A stretch of DNA of 64,000 nt from positions 84,261 through 148,260 of the forward strand of contig NZ_BJCL01000013.1 of assembly GCF_005403045.1 (NCBI RefSeq). The letters are read 5' to 3'. A program made the position numbers and the translations under genes. Shown one piece after another: positions 9,375 through 18,551 of this stretch; position 1 is the first letter of the stretch, and each line of letters starts with the position of its first letter. The notes beneath the pieces are model-generated. The model worked only from the letters and a program-made list of their open reading frames with translations. It made no database searches and was not told the origin of the DNA. Origin of the DNA: Pseudaquabacterium pictum (GTDB lineage Bacteria > Pseudomonadota > Gammaproteobacteria > Burkholderiales > Burkholderiaceae_C).

Positions 9375-10439
9375 ATGACGATCCTCGTGACCGGCGGCGC
9401 CGGCTTCATCGGCAGCAACTTCGTGCTCGACTGGTTCCAGACCAGCAGCGAGCCCGTCGTCAACCTCGACGCCCTCACCTACGCCGGCAACCGGGCCAAC
9501 CTGGCCAGCCTGCAGGCGGATGCGCGCCTCAGCTTCGTGCACGGCGACATCTGCGACCGCGCGCTGGTTGACAGCCTGCTGGCCACGCACCAGCCGCGCG
9601 CCATCGTGCACTTCGCGGCGGAGAGCCATGTGGACCGCAGCATCCACGGCCCCGGCGCCTTCATGAAGACCAACGTCGATGGCACCTTCACCCTGCTGGA
9701 GGCTGCACGCGCCTACTGGGGCGGGCTGGCGGGGGACGCCAAGGCGGCCTTCCGCTTCCACCATGTCAGCACCGACGAGGTCTACGGCAGCCTGCAGCCT
9801 GGTGCCCCGGCCTTCACCGAAGACCACCCCTACGAGCCCAACAGCCCCTACAGCGCCAGCAAGGCCGCCAGCGACCACCTGGTGCGCGCCTGGCACCACA
9901 CCTACGGCCTGCCGGTGGTGACCACCAACTGCAGCAACAACTACGGGCCCTACCACTTCCCCGAGAAGCTGATCCCGCTGATGATCGTCAACGCCCTCGC
10001 CGGCAAGCCGCTGCCGGTGTACGGTGATGGCCAGCAGATCCGCGACTGGCTCTACGTGGGCGACCACTGCAGCGGCATCCGCGCCGTGCTGGCCGGTGGC
10101 AAGCTGGGCGAGACCTACAACATCGGCGGCTGGAACGAACAGGCCAACATCGACATCGTCAAGATCGTCTGCGGCCTGCTGGATGAACTGCGGCCCGACC
10201 CCGCCGGCCCGTATGCCCGGCTGATCACCTACGTGACCGACCGCCCGGGCCACGACCGGCGCTATGCCATCGACGCCCGCAAGATCGAGCGGGAACTGGG
10301 CTGGCGCCCAGCCGAGACTTTTGCCACCGGCATCCGCAAGACGGTGCAGTGGTACCTGGCCAACGCGGACTGGGTGGCCAGCGTGCAGAGCGGCGCCTAC
10401 CGCGACTGGGTGTCGACCAACTACGCGGAGCGGGCATGA
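9375..10439 (+). CDS. rfbB: dTDP-glucose 4,6-dehydratase
   Basis: A 354-residue NAD-dependent extended SDR enzyme converting dTDP-glucose to dTDP-4-keto-6-deoxyglucose, the second step toward dTDP-L-rhamnose. [11 protein letters not shown] is the cofactor motif, STDEVYGSL carries catalytic Thr/Asp/Glu, and YSASKAASD carries Tyr and Lys. The [15 protein letters not shown] segment is characteristic of RfbB/RmlB. It starts two bases after the manC stop codon ends, and overlaps rfbD by ATGA. Confidence 0.96.
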   Translation: MTILVTGGAGFIGSNFVLDWFQTSSEPVVNLDALTYAGNRANLASLQADARLSFVHGDICDRALVDSLLATHQPRAIVHFAAESHVDRSIHGPGAFMKTNVDGTFTLLEAARAYWGGLAGDAKAAFRFHHVSTDEVYGSLQPGAPAFTEDHPYEPNSPYSASKAASDHLVRAWHHTYGLPVVTTNCSNNYGPYHFPEKLIPLMIVNALAGKPLPVYGDGQQIRDWLYVGDHCSGIRAVLAGGKLGETYNIGGWNEQANIDIVKIVCGLLDELRPDPAGPYARLITYVTDRPGHDRRYAIDARKIERELGWRPAETFATGIRKTVQWYLANADWVASVQSGAYRDWVSTNYAERA

Positions 10440-11335
10440 AGATCCTGCTGCTGGGCAAGAACGGTCAGGTGGGCTGGGAGCTGCAGCGCGCACTGGCACC
10501 GCTGGGCGATCTGGTGGCCTGTGACTTCGACTCTCCAGCCCCGCTGACGGCCGACTTTGCCCACCCCGAGAGCCTGGCCGCGCTGGTGGCCGCGGTGCAG
10601 CCGGACGTGATCGTCAATGCCGCCGCCCACACCGCGGTGGACAAGGCCGAGAGCGAGCCCGCGCTGGCCGAAGCACTGAACGCCACTGCGCCCGCGGTGC
10701 TGGCCCGAGAGGCTGCTGCCCGCGGCGCGTGGCTGGTGCACTACAGCACCGACTATGTCTTCGACGGCAGCGGCAGCAGCCCGCGCAGTGAAGACGCGCC
10801 CACCGGCCCGCTCAGCGTCTACGGCCGCACCAAGCTGGCCGGTGAACAGGCAATTGCCGCCAGCGGCTGCCGGCACCTCACGTTCCGCACCAGCTGGGTG
10901 TACGCGGCGCGCGGCGGCAACTTCGCCAAGACCATGCTCAAGCTGGCCGCCGAGCGCGATGCACTGAACGTCATCGCCGACCAGTGGGGCGCGCCCACCA
11001 GTGCCGAACTGCTGGCCGACGTGACGGCCCATGCGCTGCGCCAGGCCATGGCCCAGCCCGAACTGGGCGGCCTGTACCACTGCGTGGCCGGCGGCGAGAC
11101 CACCTGGCATGCCTACGCCCAACTGGTGATCGAACACGCCCGCGCCGCCGGTGTGCCGATCAAGGTGGCCGCCGATGCGGTGCGCCCCATCCCCACCAGC
11201 GCCTACCCCACGCCCGCCACCCGGCCGTTGAATTCACGCCTGGACACCAGCCGCCTGCGCAACGCCTTCGGGCTGCAACTGCCGGATTGGCAGGCTGGCG
11301 TGGTGCGCATGCTCACCGAAACCCTGAACCGCTGA
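10436..11335 (+). CDS. rfbD: dTDP-4-dehydrorhamnose reductase
   Basis: A 299-residue SDR enzyme that reduces dTDP-4-dehydro-L-rhamnose to dTDP-L-rhamnose with NAD(P)[13 protein letters not shown] is the cofactor site and YSTDYVFDG precedes the catalytic YGRTKLAGE. The length is that of a stand-alone RfbD, so it is not fused to RfbC. The ATG overlaps the rfbB stop (ATGA), which excludes the longer upstream in-frame start. The 3,5-epimerase RfbC that makes its substrate is not encoded in the window. Confidence 0.95.
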   Translation: MKILLLGKNGQVGWELQRALAPLGDLVACDFDSPAPLTADFAHPESLAALVAAVQPDVIVNAAAHTAVDKAESEPALAEALNATAPAVLAREAAARGAWLVHYSTDYVFDGSGSSPRSEDAPTGPLSVYGRTKLAGEQAIAASGCRHLTFRTSWVYAARGGNFAKTMLKLAAERDALNVIADQWGAPTSAELLADVTAHALRQAMAQPELGGLYHCVAGGETTWHAYAQLVIEHARAAGVPIKVAADAVRPIPTSAYPTPATRPLNSRLDTSRLRNAFGLQLPDWQAGVVRMLTETLNR

Positions 11336-11350
11336 ACTGGACCCGCAACC

Positions 11351-12232
11351 ATGCAACGCAAGGGCATCATCCTCGCCGGTGGATCCGGCACCCGGCTGCA
11401 CCCGGCCACGCTGGCCATCAGCAAGCAGCTGCTGCCGGTGTACGACAAGCCGATGGTGTACTACCCGCTCAGCACGCTGATGCTGGCCGGCATCCGCGAC
11501 ATCCTGATCATCAGCACACCGCAGGACACGCCGCGCTTCGAGGCGCTGCTGGGCGACGGCGGCCGCTGGGGTCTGAACCTCAGCTACTGCGTGCAACCCA
11601 GCCCGGATGGCCTGGCGCAAGCCTTCATCCTGGGCCGCCAGTTTGTGGACAACCACCCCAGCGCTCTGGTGCTGGGCGACAACATCTTCTACGGCCACGA
11701 CTTCGCCACGCTGCTCAGGCGCGCCGACAGCCGCACAGCAGGCGCCAGCGTCTTCGCCTACCACGTGACCGACCCCGAGCGCTACGGCGTGGTCGAGTTC
11801 GACAGCGATAAACGCGCACTCAGCATCGAAGAAAAGCCCAAGGCGCCGAAGAGCAACTACGCCGTCACCGGCCTGTACTTCTACGACAACCAGGTCTGCG
11901 ACATCGCCGCCAGCATCCAGCCCAGCGCCCGCGGCGAGCTGGAGATCACCACGGTGAACGCCACCTACCTGCAACAGGGCCAACTGGACGTGGAGATCAT
12001 GGGCCGCGGCTATGCCTGGCTGGACACCGGCACCCACGACAGCCTGCTCGAAGCCGGGCAGTTCATCGCCACGCTGGAAAAGCGCCAGGGCCTGAAGGTG
12101 GCCTGTCCGGAGGAAATCGCCTACCGCGCCGGCTGGATCACCGCCACCCAACTGGAGCAGCAGGCCCAGCCGCTGCTGAAAAATGGTTACGGCCAGTATC
12201 TGATGCAAGTGCTGCGCGAGAAGGTGTTCTGA
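11351..12232 (+). CDS. rfbA: Glucose-1-phosphate thymidylyltransferase
   Basis: A 293-residue nucleotidyltransferase that joins glucose-1-phosphate and dTTP to form dTDP-glucose, the first step of the dTDP-rhamnose pathway. [11 protein letters not shown] is the nucleotide-binding signature, followed by [17 protein letters not shown], the LGDNIFYG motif and EEKP. The length and C-terminus (helix with YLMQVL) are normal for RfbA/RmlA. It starts 15 bases after rfbD. The usual fourth gene, rfbC, does not follow. Instead a 151-bp spacer leads to the DUF1800 gene. Confidence 0.95.
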   Translation: MQRKGIILAGGSGTRLHPATLAISKQLLPVYDKPMVYYPLSTLMLAGIRDILIISTPQDTPRFEALLGDGGRWGLNLSYCVQPSPDGLAQAFILGRQFVDNHPSALVLGDNIFYGHDFATLLRRADSRTAGASVFAYHVTDPERYGVVEFDSDKRALSIEEKPKAPKSNYAVTGLYFYDNQVCDIAASIQPSARGELEITTVNATYLQQGQLDVEIMGRGYAWLDTGTHDSLLEAGQFIATLEKRQGLKVACPEEIAYRAGWITATQLEQQAQPLLKNGYGQYLMQVLREKVF

Positions 12233-12383
12233 GCATCGGGGCAGGTGGGCAGCCCGCGCGGCAAGCCGCCTGAGCCCATCGCTACAAGCCTTTACACCGT
12301 GAAGGCTCAGCCCGGCGCGGTGGCTGCCGACAACGTGTGATCGCCCGCGGCCTCGCGCCGCAGCACTCACCACGGCCGCCACC

Positions 12384-14882
12384 ATGATCCAGCCTTCTCG
12401 TTCCCCGTTGCGCCCGAGCCCTGCGCCGCCTGGCCAGCGGCCCACGCCAGCGGCGGCACTGGCTTGGTGCACGCTGGCCTGCCTGGCGCTGGCAGGCTGC
12501 GGCGGTGGTGGTGGTGGCGGCAGCGAGCAGGCCCCAGCCGAGACCCCGGTGACCGCCCCCGCGCCAGCCCCTGCAGCCAGCAGCCCCACCGCCGCTGCCG
12601 AGAGTGATGTGGCGACGGTGCTGGCCGTGGCGAATGCCGCCGTCACTGCCGAGGCCATGGCCCAACAGGCCCAGCGCAGCCTGCAGGATGAGGCCGTGGC
12701 GGCCGCCCAGGTGGAATCGAGCCAGGCCGCTGCAGCCGCGCCCGTTCCGGCACCCGCACCGGCACCCGCGCCGGTGGCGACGCCAGCGCCAAGCCCGGCC
12801 CCCGCACCAGCATCCACGCCCGCACCGGCCCCCGCACCGGCACCTGCACCTGCGCCCGTTGCGGCACCCAGCCCCAGCCCGCTGGTGGTACGCGCCCGCG
12901 CCACGCTGGCCGGCGGTGTGGGCGCGCAGATGGTGGTGCGGGTGAACGGCCAGACCGTCGGCACCACCACGGTGACCAACACCCAGTTCACCAACTTCAG
13001 CTTCGCCGTGCCCACGCTGCCCGCCAACGCCCTGGTGGACGTGGTCTTCACCAACGACGGCGGCGGCAATGGCGAGGACCGCAACCTGTTCGTGGCCTAC
13101 CTGCAGCAGGGCAGCCAGGTGGTGATGCCCACCGCCAGCAATGCCAGCATCGACCGAGGCGCCGGGGCTGCCGCCTTCGACGGCGCCGACACCGTGGCCG
13201 GCAGCGGCAACATCTACTGGAGCGCCGCCCTGCGCCTGACCTGGCCGGCAGACACCGCCACGGCCGACGCCCTGCCGGCGCGTCAGCGCGATGCAGTGCG
13301 CTTCCTGCTGCAGGCCAGCTTCGGCCCGACGCCAGCCGAAGTGAATGCGCTGGCCACCAAGCCCTATGCCACCTGGCTGGGCGAGCAGATGGCCCTGCCC
13401 CACCAGGCCGACTACGTGAACGCGGTGCAGGCCCAGTTCAACCAGGGCGATGCCTGGCGCCCGGGTGGTGCCAGCTACAGCCCGGCAGTGGTGGCCCAGA
13501 CCTTCTGGAAGACCGCCGCCACCGCACCCGACCAGTTGCGCAAGCGGGTGGCGTTTGCGCTGCACCAGATCTTCATGGTGTCGCAGACCGATTCGAACCT
13601 GTGGCACCACGCCCGCGCAGTCGGCGCCTACCACGACCTGCTGAACAGGAACGCCTTCGGCAACTTCCGCCAGCTGATGGAAGACGTGGCCCTGAGCCCG
13701 GCGATGGGCATCTACCTGAGCCACCTGCGCAACCGCAAGGAAGACCCGGCCACCGGCCGGATGCCCGACGAGAACTTCGCGCGGGAGCTGATGCAGCTGT
13801 TCACCATCGGCCTGCATGAGCTGAACACCGACGGCAGCCCCAAGCGCAACGCCGGCGGCCAGCCGGTGGAGACCTACGGCATCGACGACGTGATGGCCCT
13901 GGCCAAGGTGTTCACCGGCTGGAGCTGGGCCTTTGCCGACGGCGAGCTGACTGAGTCGAAGTTCCGCTGGGGCAGCCCGGTGATGACGGCCGCGGGCGAC
14001 CAGCGCATCGACCTGCTGCCGATGAAGGCCTATGCCAGCCAGCATTCCACCGCGGCCAAGACACTGTTTGCGGGCAAGGCCTGGGCGGTCACCATCCCGG
14101 CCAACGGCACGGCCCAGGCCGATCTGAAGCTGGCACTGGACGCGCTATTCAACCACCCCAATGTGGGCCCGTTCATCGGCCGGCAGCTGATCCAGCGGCT
14201 GGTGACCAGCCAGCCCACGCCGGCCTATGTGGCGCGGGTGGCGGCGATGTTCAACAACAACGGCAACGGCGTGCGCGGTGACCTGGCGGCCGTGGTGCGG
14301 GCCATCCTGCTGGACAGCGAAGCCCGCAACACGCCGCCCAACAGCTTCGGCAAGCTGCGCGAGCCGGTGCTGCGGGTGGCCCACTGGGCCCGGGCGCTGG
14401 GGGCGCAAAGCACCTCGGGCCAATGGATGCTGGCCTGGGAGCTGGAGAGCAGCGGCCAGCGGGCCCTGGCCGCGCCGTCGGTCTTCAACCACTACCGGCC
14501 GGGCTACGTGCCGCCGAACACCAGCTTCTCGGCCATGGGCAGCACCGCGCCCGAGTTCCAGATCGTCAACGAGAGCAGCGTGGCCGCCTGGATCAACACC
14601 GCCGAGGGCATGGCCGGCAACGGCCTGGGCTGGACGGGCAGCACCAACGACGTGAAGGTGGACCAGGCCGCGCTGGGCGCGCTGGTGGCCGGCGGCAACC
14701 TGAGCGCGCTGGCCGACCACCTGGACCTGCTGCTGCTGGGCGGGCGCATGGGCGCCGCGCTGCGCGCTAGCCTGATGGATGTGGTGGCCGCCATCCCCGA
14801 CGGCACCAACGCTGCCGCCAACCGCGCGCGGGCCGCCACCTTCCTGGTGCTGGCCTCGCCCGAGTTCGTCTCCCAACCCTGA
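12384..14882 (+). CDS. DUF1800 lipoprotein with one CBM60-like carbohydrate-binding domain
   Basis: An 832-residue predicted lipoprotein. The signal peptide ends in lipobox LAGC with Cys39, followed by a Gly run. Residues 50-165 are low-complexity, with a Pro/Ala repeat near 120-165 that should act as a flexible spacer. Residues about 167-286 resemble calcium-dependent CBM60-type modules: VVRARATLAGGVGAQMVVRVNGQTVG, then a VDVVFTNDGGG stretch and DRNLFVAYL. Residues about 300-832 are a DUF1800 domain, with FLLQASFGPT at its start and RKRVAFALHQ, DENFARELMQLF and NVGPFIGRQLIQRLVT inside it. DUF1800 has no proven activity. The gene is paired with a DUF1501 gene ten bases downstream, the common genomic arrangement for these families. 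A paralogue with eleven copies of the sugar-binding module lies at 19189. Confidence 0.85.
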   Translation: MIQPSRSPLRPSPAPPGQRPTPAAALAWCTLACLALAGCGGGGGGGSEQAPAETPVTAPAPAPAASSPTAAAESDVATVLAVANAAVTAEAMAQQAQRSLQDEAVAAAQVESSQAAAAAPVPAPAPAPAPVATPAPSPAPAPASTPAPAPAPAPAPAPVAAPSPSPLVVRARATLAGGVGAQMVVRVNGQTVGTTTVTNTQFTNFSFAVPTLPANALVDVVFTNDGGGNGEDRNLFVAYLQQGSQVVMPTASNASIDRGAGAAAFDGADTVAGSGNIYWSAALRLTWPADTATADALPARQRDAVRFLLQASFGPTPAEVNALATKPYATWLGEQMALPHQADYVNAVQAQFNQGDAWRPGGASYSPAVVAQTFWKTAATAPDQLRKRVAFALHQIFMVSQTDSNLWHHARAVGAYHDLLNRNAFGNFRQLMEDVALSPAMGIYLSHLRNRKEDPATGRMPDENFARELMQLFTIGLHELNTDGSPKRNAGGQPVETYGIDDVMALAKVFTGWSWAFADGELTESKFRWGSPVMTAAGDQRIDLLPMKAYASQHSTAAKTLFAGKAWAVTIPANGTAQADLKLALDALFNHPNVGPFIGRQLIQRLVTSQPTPAYVARVAAMFNNNGNGVRGDLAAVVRAILLDSEARNTPPNSFGKLREPVLRVAHWARALGAQSTSGQWMLAWELESSGQRALAAPSVFNHYRPGYVPPNTSFSAMGSTAPEFQIVNESSVAAWINTAEGMAGNGLGWTGSTNDVKVDQAALGALVAGGNLSALADHLDLLLLGGRMGAALRASLMDVVAAIPDGTNAAANRARAATFLVLASPEFVSQP

Positions 14883-14892
14883 GGCCCTGCCC

Positions 14893-16320
14893 ATGACCGC
14901 CAACAGACGCGCCTTCTTCCGCGCCAGCGCCGGCCTGGCCGCCGCGGCCGCCGCCCCACTGGGCCCACGCCTGCACCTGCCCCTGGCCATGGGCCTGGCC
15001 GGCATCGGCGCCCTGGCCAGCCAGCGTGCCCAGGCCGCGGGCATCCACGACGGCTACAAGGCCCTGGTGTGCCTGTACATGGCCGGCGGCAGCGACAGCC
15101 ACAACTGGCTGCTGCCCACCGACGACAGCAACCGCGCCAGCTATGCCAGCGCCCGTGGCGAACTGGCCTGGCCCACCGCGCGGGTGCAGGACATCGGCAA
15201 CGGTGGCCAGGCCAGCGGCCGCAGCTTCGGCATGCCGGTGGAGCTGGGGCCGCTGCGCAACTGGTACCAGCAGGGCAAACTGGCTTGGCTGGCCAACGTG
15301 GGCACGCTGGTGCGGCCGGTCACCAAGGCCGATTTCCAGGCCGGCGTGGGCCTGCCGGCCAAGCTGTTCAGCCACAACGACCAGGCCGCCACCTGGCAGA
15401 GCCTGCAGCCCGAAGGCGCGCCCACCGGCTGGGGCGGGCGCATGGGCGACATCCTGATGGCGGCCAACGCGCAACCGGTGTTCACCGCCGTGTCGGCCAG
15501 CGGCAATGCGGTGTTCCTCAGCGGCAGCCGGGTGACGCAGTACCAGGTGGGCACCAACGGCCCGGTGATGATCAACGGCGCGCAGGACGGCTGGCGCGCC
15601 GGCAGCAGCGCCGTGCCCGGCGAGCTGCGCAAGCTGCTGGCCGGCAGCGGCGCCAATGCCTTCGAGGCCGAGTACCTGCGGGTGGTGCAGCGCAGCCTGG
15701 CGACCAGCGGCACACTGCAGGCCGCCCTGACCGCCGGCCCGGCGCTGGACTTGCCGACCACCGCCATCACCCTGCCGGCCGGCACGCCGCTGGCTCTGCA
15801 CAACGACGCCCTGGCCCGCCAGCTGCGCATCGTGGCCCGCATGATCGCGGCCGGCCCGGCCATGGGAATGAAGCGGCAGGTGTTCATGGTGAGCGTGGGC
15901 GGCTTCGACAGCCACAGCTTCCAGATGCGCGACCAGCCCCTGCTGATGGGCCGCGTGGCCCATGCAGTCGACTGGTTCATGCAGACCCTGCAGGCCCAGG
16001 GCCAGCTGAACAACGTGGTGCTGTTTTCGGCCAGCGACTTCGGCCGTGGCCTGGCCAGCAATGGCGACGGCTGCGACCATGGCTGGGGTGGCCACCACTT
16101 CGTGGCCGGCGGCGGCGTGAAGGGAGGCCGCATCCACGGCACCATGGCGGTCACGGCACTGGGCACGGCCGATGACCTGGGCGCCGGGCGGTTGCTGCCG
16201 AGCACGGCAGTGACGCAGTACGCGGCCAGCCTGGGGGGGTGGATGGGGTTGGGGGCGTCGGACCTGGCCGCGGCACTGCCCAACCTGGGCACCTTTGGTG
16301 CGGCGCCTGCGTTGGCGTGA
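14893..16320 (+). CDS. DUF1501 Tat-exported protein, partner of the upstream DUF1800 protein
   Basis: A 475-residue DUF1501 family protein. The N-terminus has a twin-arginine motif (RRAFFRAS) and a hydrophobic Ala-rich stretch, so export by Tat in a folded state is likely. DUF1501 belongs, by fold assignment, with the alkaline-phosphatase/sulfatase superfamily. Visible conserved blocks are YKALVCLYMAGGSDSHNWLLP, LPAKLFSHNDQAATWQS, SVGGFDSHSFQM and SASDFGRGL followed by DHGWGGHHF. The His/Asp content is consistent with a metal site, but no enzymatic activity is established. It starts ten bases after the DUF1800 stop, so the two are co-expressed. A paralogue lies at 25113. Confidence 0.85.
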   Translation: MTANRRAFFRASAGLAAAAAAPLGPRLHLPLAMGLAGIGALASQRAQAAGIHDGYKALVCLYMAGGSDSHNWLLPTDDSNRASYASARGELAWPTARVQDIGNGGQASGRSFGMPVELGPLRNWYQQGKLAWLANVGTLVRPVTKADFQAGVGLPAKLFSHNDQAATWQSLQPEGAPTGWGGRMGDILMAANAQPVFTAVSASGNAVFLSGSRVTQYQVGTNGPVMINGAQDGWRAGSSAVPGELRKLLAGSGANAFEAEYLRVVQRSLATSGTLQAALTAGPALDLPTTAITLPAGTPLALHNDALARQLRIVARMIAAGPAMGMKRQVFMVSVGGFDSHSFQMRDQPLLMGRVAHAVDWFMQTLQAQGQLNNVVLFSASDFGRGLASNGDGCDHGWGGHHFVAGGGVKGGRIHGTMAVTALGTADDLGAGRLLPSTAVTQYAASLGGWMGLGASDLAAALPNLGTFGAAPALA

Positions 16321-16559
16321 CGGCGACACCAAAGGCGTCCGGTCATCGTGAGCGACGTCGAAATCAGATGCCCTGGAACAGGCAGTTCAATGCGCTGACG
16401 ATCTCTGCTGAGTCTTCCTGCAAGCCTCCGTCGTCTACGTAGCACAGCCCAAGAGGACGCGCACGGCACCGGTCGGTGGGCAGTCGCGGGGTTGCGCGCT
16501 GGCCATGCACAGGCGTACGCTGCGAAGGCTAGGCTGTCCAGCCCGGAGGAGGAGCATCC

Positions 16560-17183
16560 ATGAGAAGCCGCGATCGCCACGGCGCTGCACTGGCCCTTGG
16601 AGGCTGGGCACTGGTTGCCACCATGGCACAGGCCGTTCCGGTGCAGATCAACCCGCCGCCCTTGGGTTTCAACACCGGTGCCACGGGCATCGAGGTGCAG
16701 CAACCGATGGGCCAAAGCTTCATCGCCAACGGCGACAGCGTGCACACGGTCGAACTGCAGCTGCTGAACATGAACATCTCGCTGGAACTGTCACAAGACC
16801 GCCTGGTGACGCTGGACCTCTACGAGGGCGTGGGCTTCCAGGGCGCGCACCTGGCCAGCCAGACCGTGGATGTCGATCGCATTCTCGGCAGGCTTGCCGG
16901 TACCCAGGGCCAAGTTGATTTCGCACTGGGTGGCGTGGCCGTTGTGCCCGGCCAACCCTACAGCTTTCAATTGCGCGCGGCCACAGCCCGCTTTGGCAGC
17001 GTGTGGTTTGCCGGCAATGCGTATGCCGATGGCCACGCCATCCTACAGGGCGAGGCCTTCGACGATCCCGATCTGTACTTCGGCATCCGTGCGGTGTCCG
17101 AGCCATGCAGCGTGCTGCTGTTGACGGCGGGGCTCGTTCTGCTCCGCGCGCGGCACGTCACCAACAACCGGAAAGCGCCATGA
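16560..17183 (+). CDS. Small secreted protein with degenerate PEP-CTERM-like tail (SEP)
   Basis: A 207-residue protein of unknown function with a signal peptide ending TMAQAVP. The body is Val/Gln/Asn-rich and probably beta-structured, with no recognised enzyme motif. The C-terminus has the layout of an exosortase target: a short motif, a hydrophobic helix (VLLLTAGLVLL) and a basic cluster. The PEP motif itself reads SEP, followed by Cys. A strong GGAGGAG ribosome site lies eight bases before the ATG. The stop overlaps the next gene as ATGA, so it is translationally coupled to a canonical PEP-CTERM gene. I infer that it is a secreted matrix or surface protein; whether exosortase B can process SEP is open. 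Confidence 0.7.
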   Translation: MRSRDRHGAALALGGWALVATMAQAVPVQINPPPLGFNTGATGIEVQQPMGQSFIANGDSVHTVELQLLNMNISLELSQDRLVTLDLYEGVGFQGAHLASQTVDVDRILGRLAGTQGQVDFALGGVAVVPGQPYSFQLRAATARFGSVWFAGNAYADGHAILQGEAFDDPDLYFGIRAVSEPCSVLLLTAGLVLLRARHVTNNRKAP

Positions 17184-17734
17184 AAACCAACCGCCCCCTT
17201 TTGGCCCAACTGACTGTGGCCGCTTGCGCGAGCCTGGCCGCCATGCCCATTGCCCACGCGAAAACACGCACGTTCGAGTTCAGCTTTGACTGGGACGAAG
17301 GATCGTTGGCCGGGCAGGTGACGTCGGGGCGGTTCAGCTTCGACGCCAGCCTGTTCCACCCCACAAACTTTGTGCAGGCCGACCAGCTGTTCAGCCAGTT
17401 CTCCATCGAGATCGACGGTCGAACTTTTGATGAGACCCAGGCACCCGGCCACTATCTGCGGTTTCATCCGGACGGCAGGCTGCGCATGGTGGCCGTGGGC
17501 ACCAACTGCAACGCCGTCACATGCTGGCTGGAAAACCCGCAGGACTTCACCATGGCCTGGAGCGGAGGCGACTTCGGCCAGGCGCAATATGCTCATGCGC
17601 CCAACGAAGCTTCGTACGCCGATGTGATCCATCTCACGGAGGTGTCCGCAGTGCCCGAGCCTGGCGCATGGGCCATGCTGCTGCTGAGCGGGCCGCTTGT
17701 GGTGGCGTGGTGGCGCCGCCGCCCAGCAGGCTAA
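17180..17734 (+). CDS. PEP-CTERM sorting-domain protein
   Basis: A 184-residue secreted protein with a signal peptide ending PIAHAK. The central part is beta-rich without a known domain; it has one Cys pair (TNCNAVTCW). The C-terminus is a textbook PEP-CTERM signal: VPEPGAWAMLLLS, a hydrophobic helix, then WWRRRPAG. Such tails are recognised by an exosortase, here most likely XrtB at 44250. The ATG overlaps the preceding stop (ATGA), so the two small proteins are made together. It ends 25 bases before the converging stop of the next PEP-CTERM gene. Confidence 0.85.
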   Translation: MKTNRPLLAQLTVAACASLAAMPIAHAKTRTFEFSFDWDEGSLAGQVTSGRFSFDASLFHPTNFVQADQLFSQFSIEIDGRTFDETQAPGHYLRFHPDGRLRMVAVGTNCNAVTCWLENPQDFTMAWSGGDFGQAQYAHAPNEASYADVIHLTEVSAVPEPGAWAMLLLSGPLVVAWWRRRPAG

Positions 17735-17759
17735 CGAGAGCTGACTGATAGAGGGGGGG

Positions 17760-18551
17760 TCACTTCGCCACTTTCACCCCGCACGTTGGGTCGCACAGGT
17801 GAAAGTTGAGACGCCATCTCGAAGCCTGGCGCATGCTGCAGAAACGCAGCAACGCCGCCCCCATCAGCCAGAGCAAGGCGGTGGCAGGCTCGGGCACCGG
17901 GCTAAGCTGGGCCACCAGGCGCACGTTGTCGAAGCGGGCGTAGGCGGTGCCATACGACGCGGCACCCCCGTCACCATCTTCTTCATAGGTTGTCCAGGCA
18001 CTGAAGCCGGCGCCGAAGCCGGTGCTTTCCAAAGGCAGGATGCCGGACGTGGTGAACAAGTCGCCCGCGAATCGAAGCGCTCCCGGCACATTCAACGCCA
18101 CGCTGGCAACGCCCACGGTGCGCTTTTCACCTGTGACGGCCAGTTCGAGACTGTCGATGCGCCAACCGGGTGCTGCGTCGAAGCGCAGGTACTCGAAGCG
18201 GAAGTTGGCCGACACCTCGTGATCGCCGGAGACCCCGCTGCCACCAACCGACCCGAACATCGGCGTTGAAAACTCGAAACCGAAGCGGCCGCTGCCCAGG
18301 TCCAAAGGCTTCAGGTCAGGAAACTCGAAGGTGCCTGCGGTGTAGCCACCCACTTGGCCATCGACACCGTTCAGTTGGCTGTCGCCGTCGAAGCTGTACT
18401 GACCGGCTTCGAACACCACCACGAGCGGGCCCCGGTTGAAGATGCACTCCTCTCCTTCAGTTGCGGTGCAGTTGAACGCCACAGCTTCCGAGGGAATCAA
18501 GACGAATGCCCACGCTAGCGTGGCGGCAATGAGCGTGCTGCGAACTGTCAT
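17760..18551 (-). CDS. PEP-CTERM sorting-domain protein, with C-terminal extension
   Basis: A 263-residue secreted protein with a signal peptide ending SEAVAF. Near the N-terminus is a Cys pair (NCTATEGEECIF). The rest looks like an all-beta sandwich (RFDNVRLVAQ near the end, common in PEP-CTERM lectin-like proteins). The sorting signal VPEPATALLWLMGAALL begins near residue 219. Unlike a normal tail it does not stop after the basic residues; it goes on for about 24 more residues, with a CDPTCG segment. The start at 18551 has GGGGGA five bases upstream. The same frame stays open far upstream, but that part lacks protein-like character. Transcribed toward the preceding gene. Confidence 0.8.
   Translation of the reverse strand: MTVRSTLIAATLAWAFVLIPSEAVAFNCTATEGEECIFNRGPLVVVFEAGQYSFDGDSQLNGVDGQVGGYTAGTFEFPDLKPLDLGSGRFGFEFSTPMFGSVGGSGVSGDHEVSANFRFEYLRFDAAPGWRIDSLELAVTGEKRTVGVASVALNVPGALRFAGDLFTTSGILPLESTGFGAGFSAWTTYEEDGDGGAASYGTAYARFDNVRLVAQLSPVPEPATALLWLMGAALLRFCSMRQASRWRLNFHLCDPTCGVKVAK

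Noticed and set aside
11234..14045. Long minus-strand open frames (616 and 587 codons) opposite rfbA and the first DUF1800 gene
   Set aside because: Low-complexity Gly/Ala/Val/His-rich translations with no domain. The plus strand has strong family matches.
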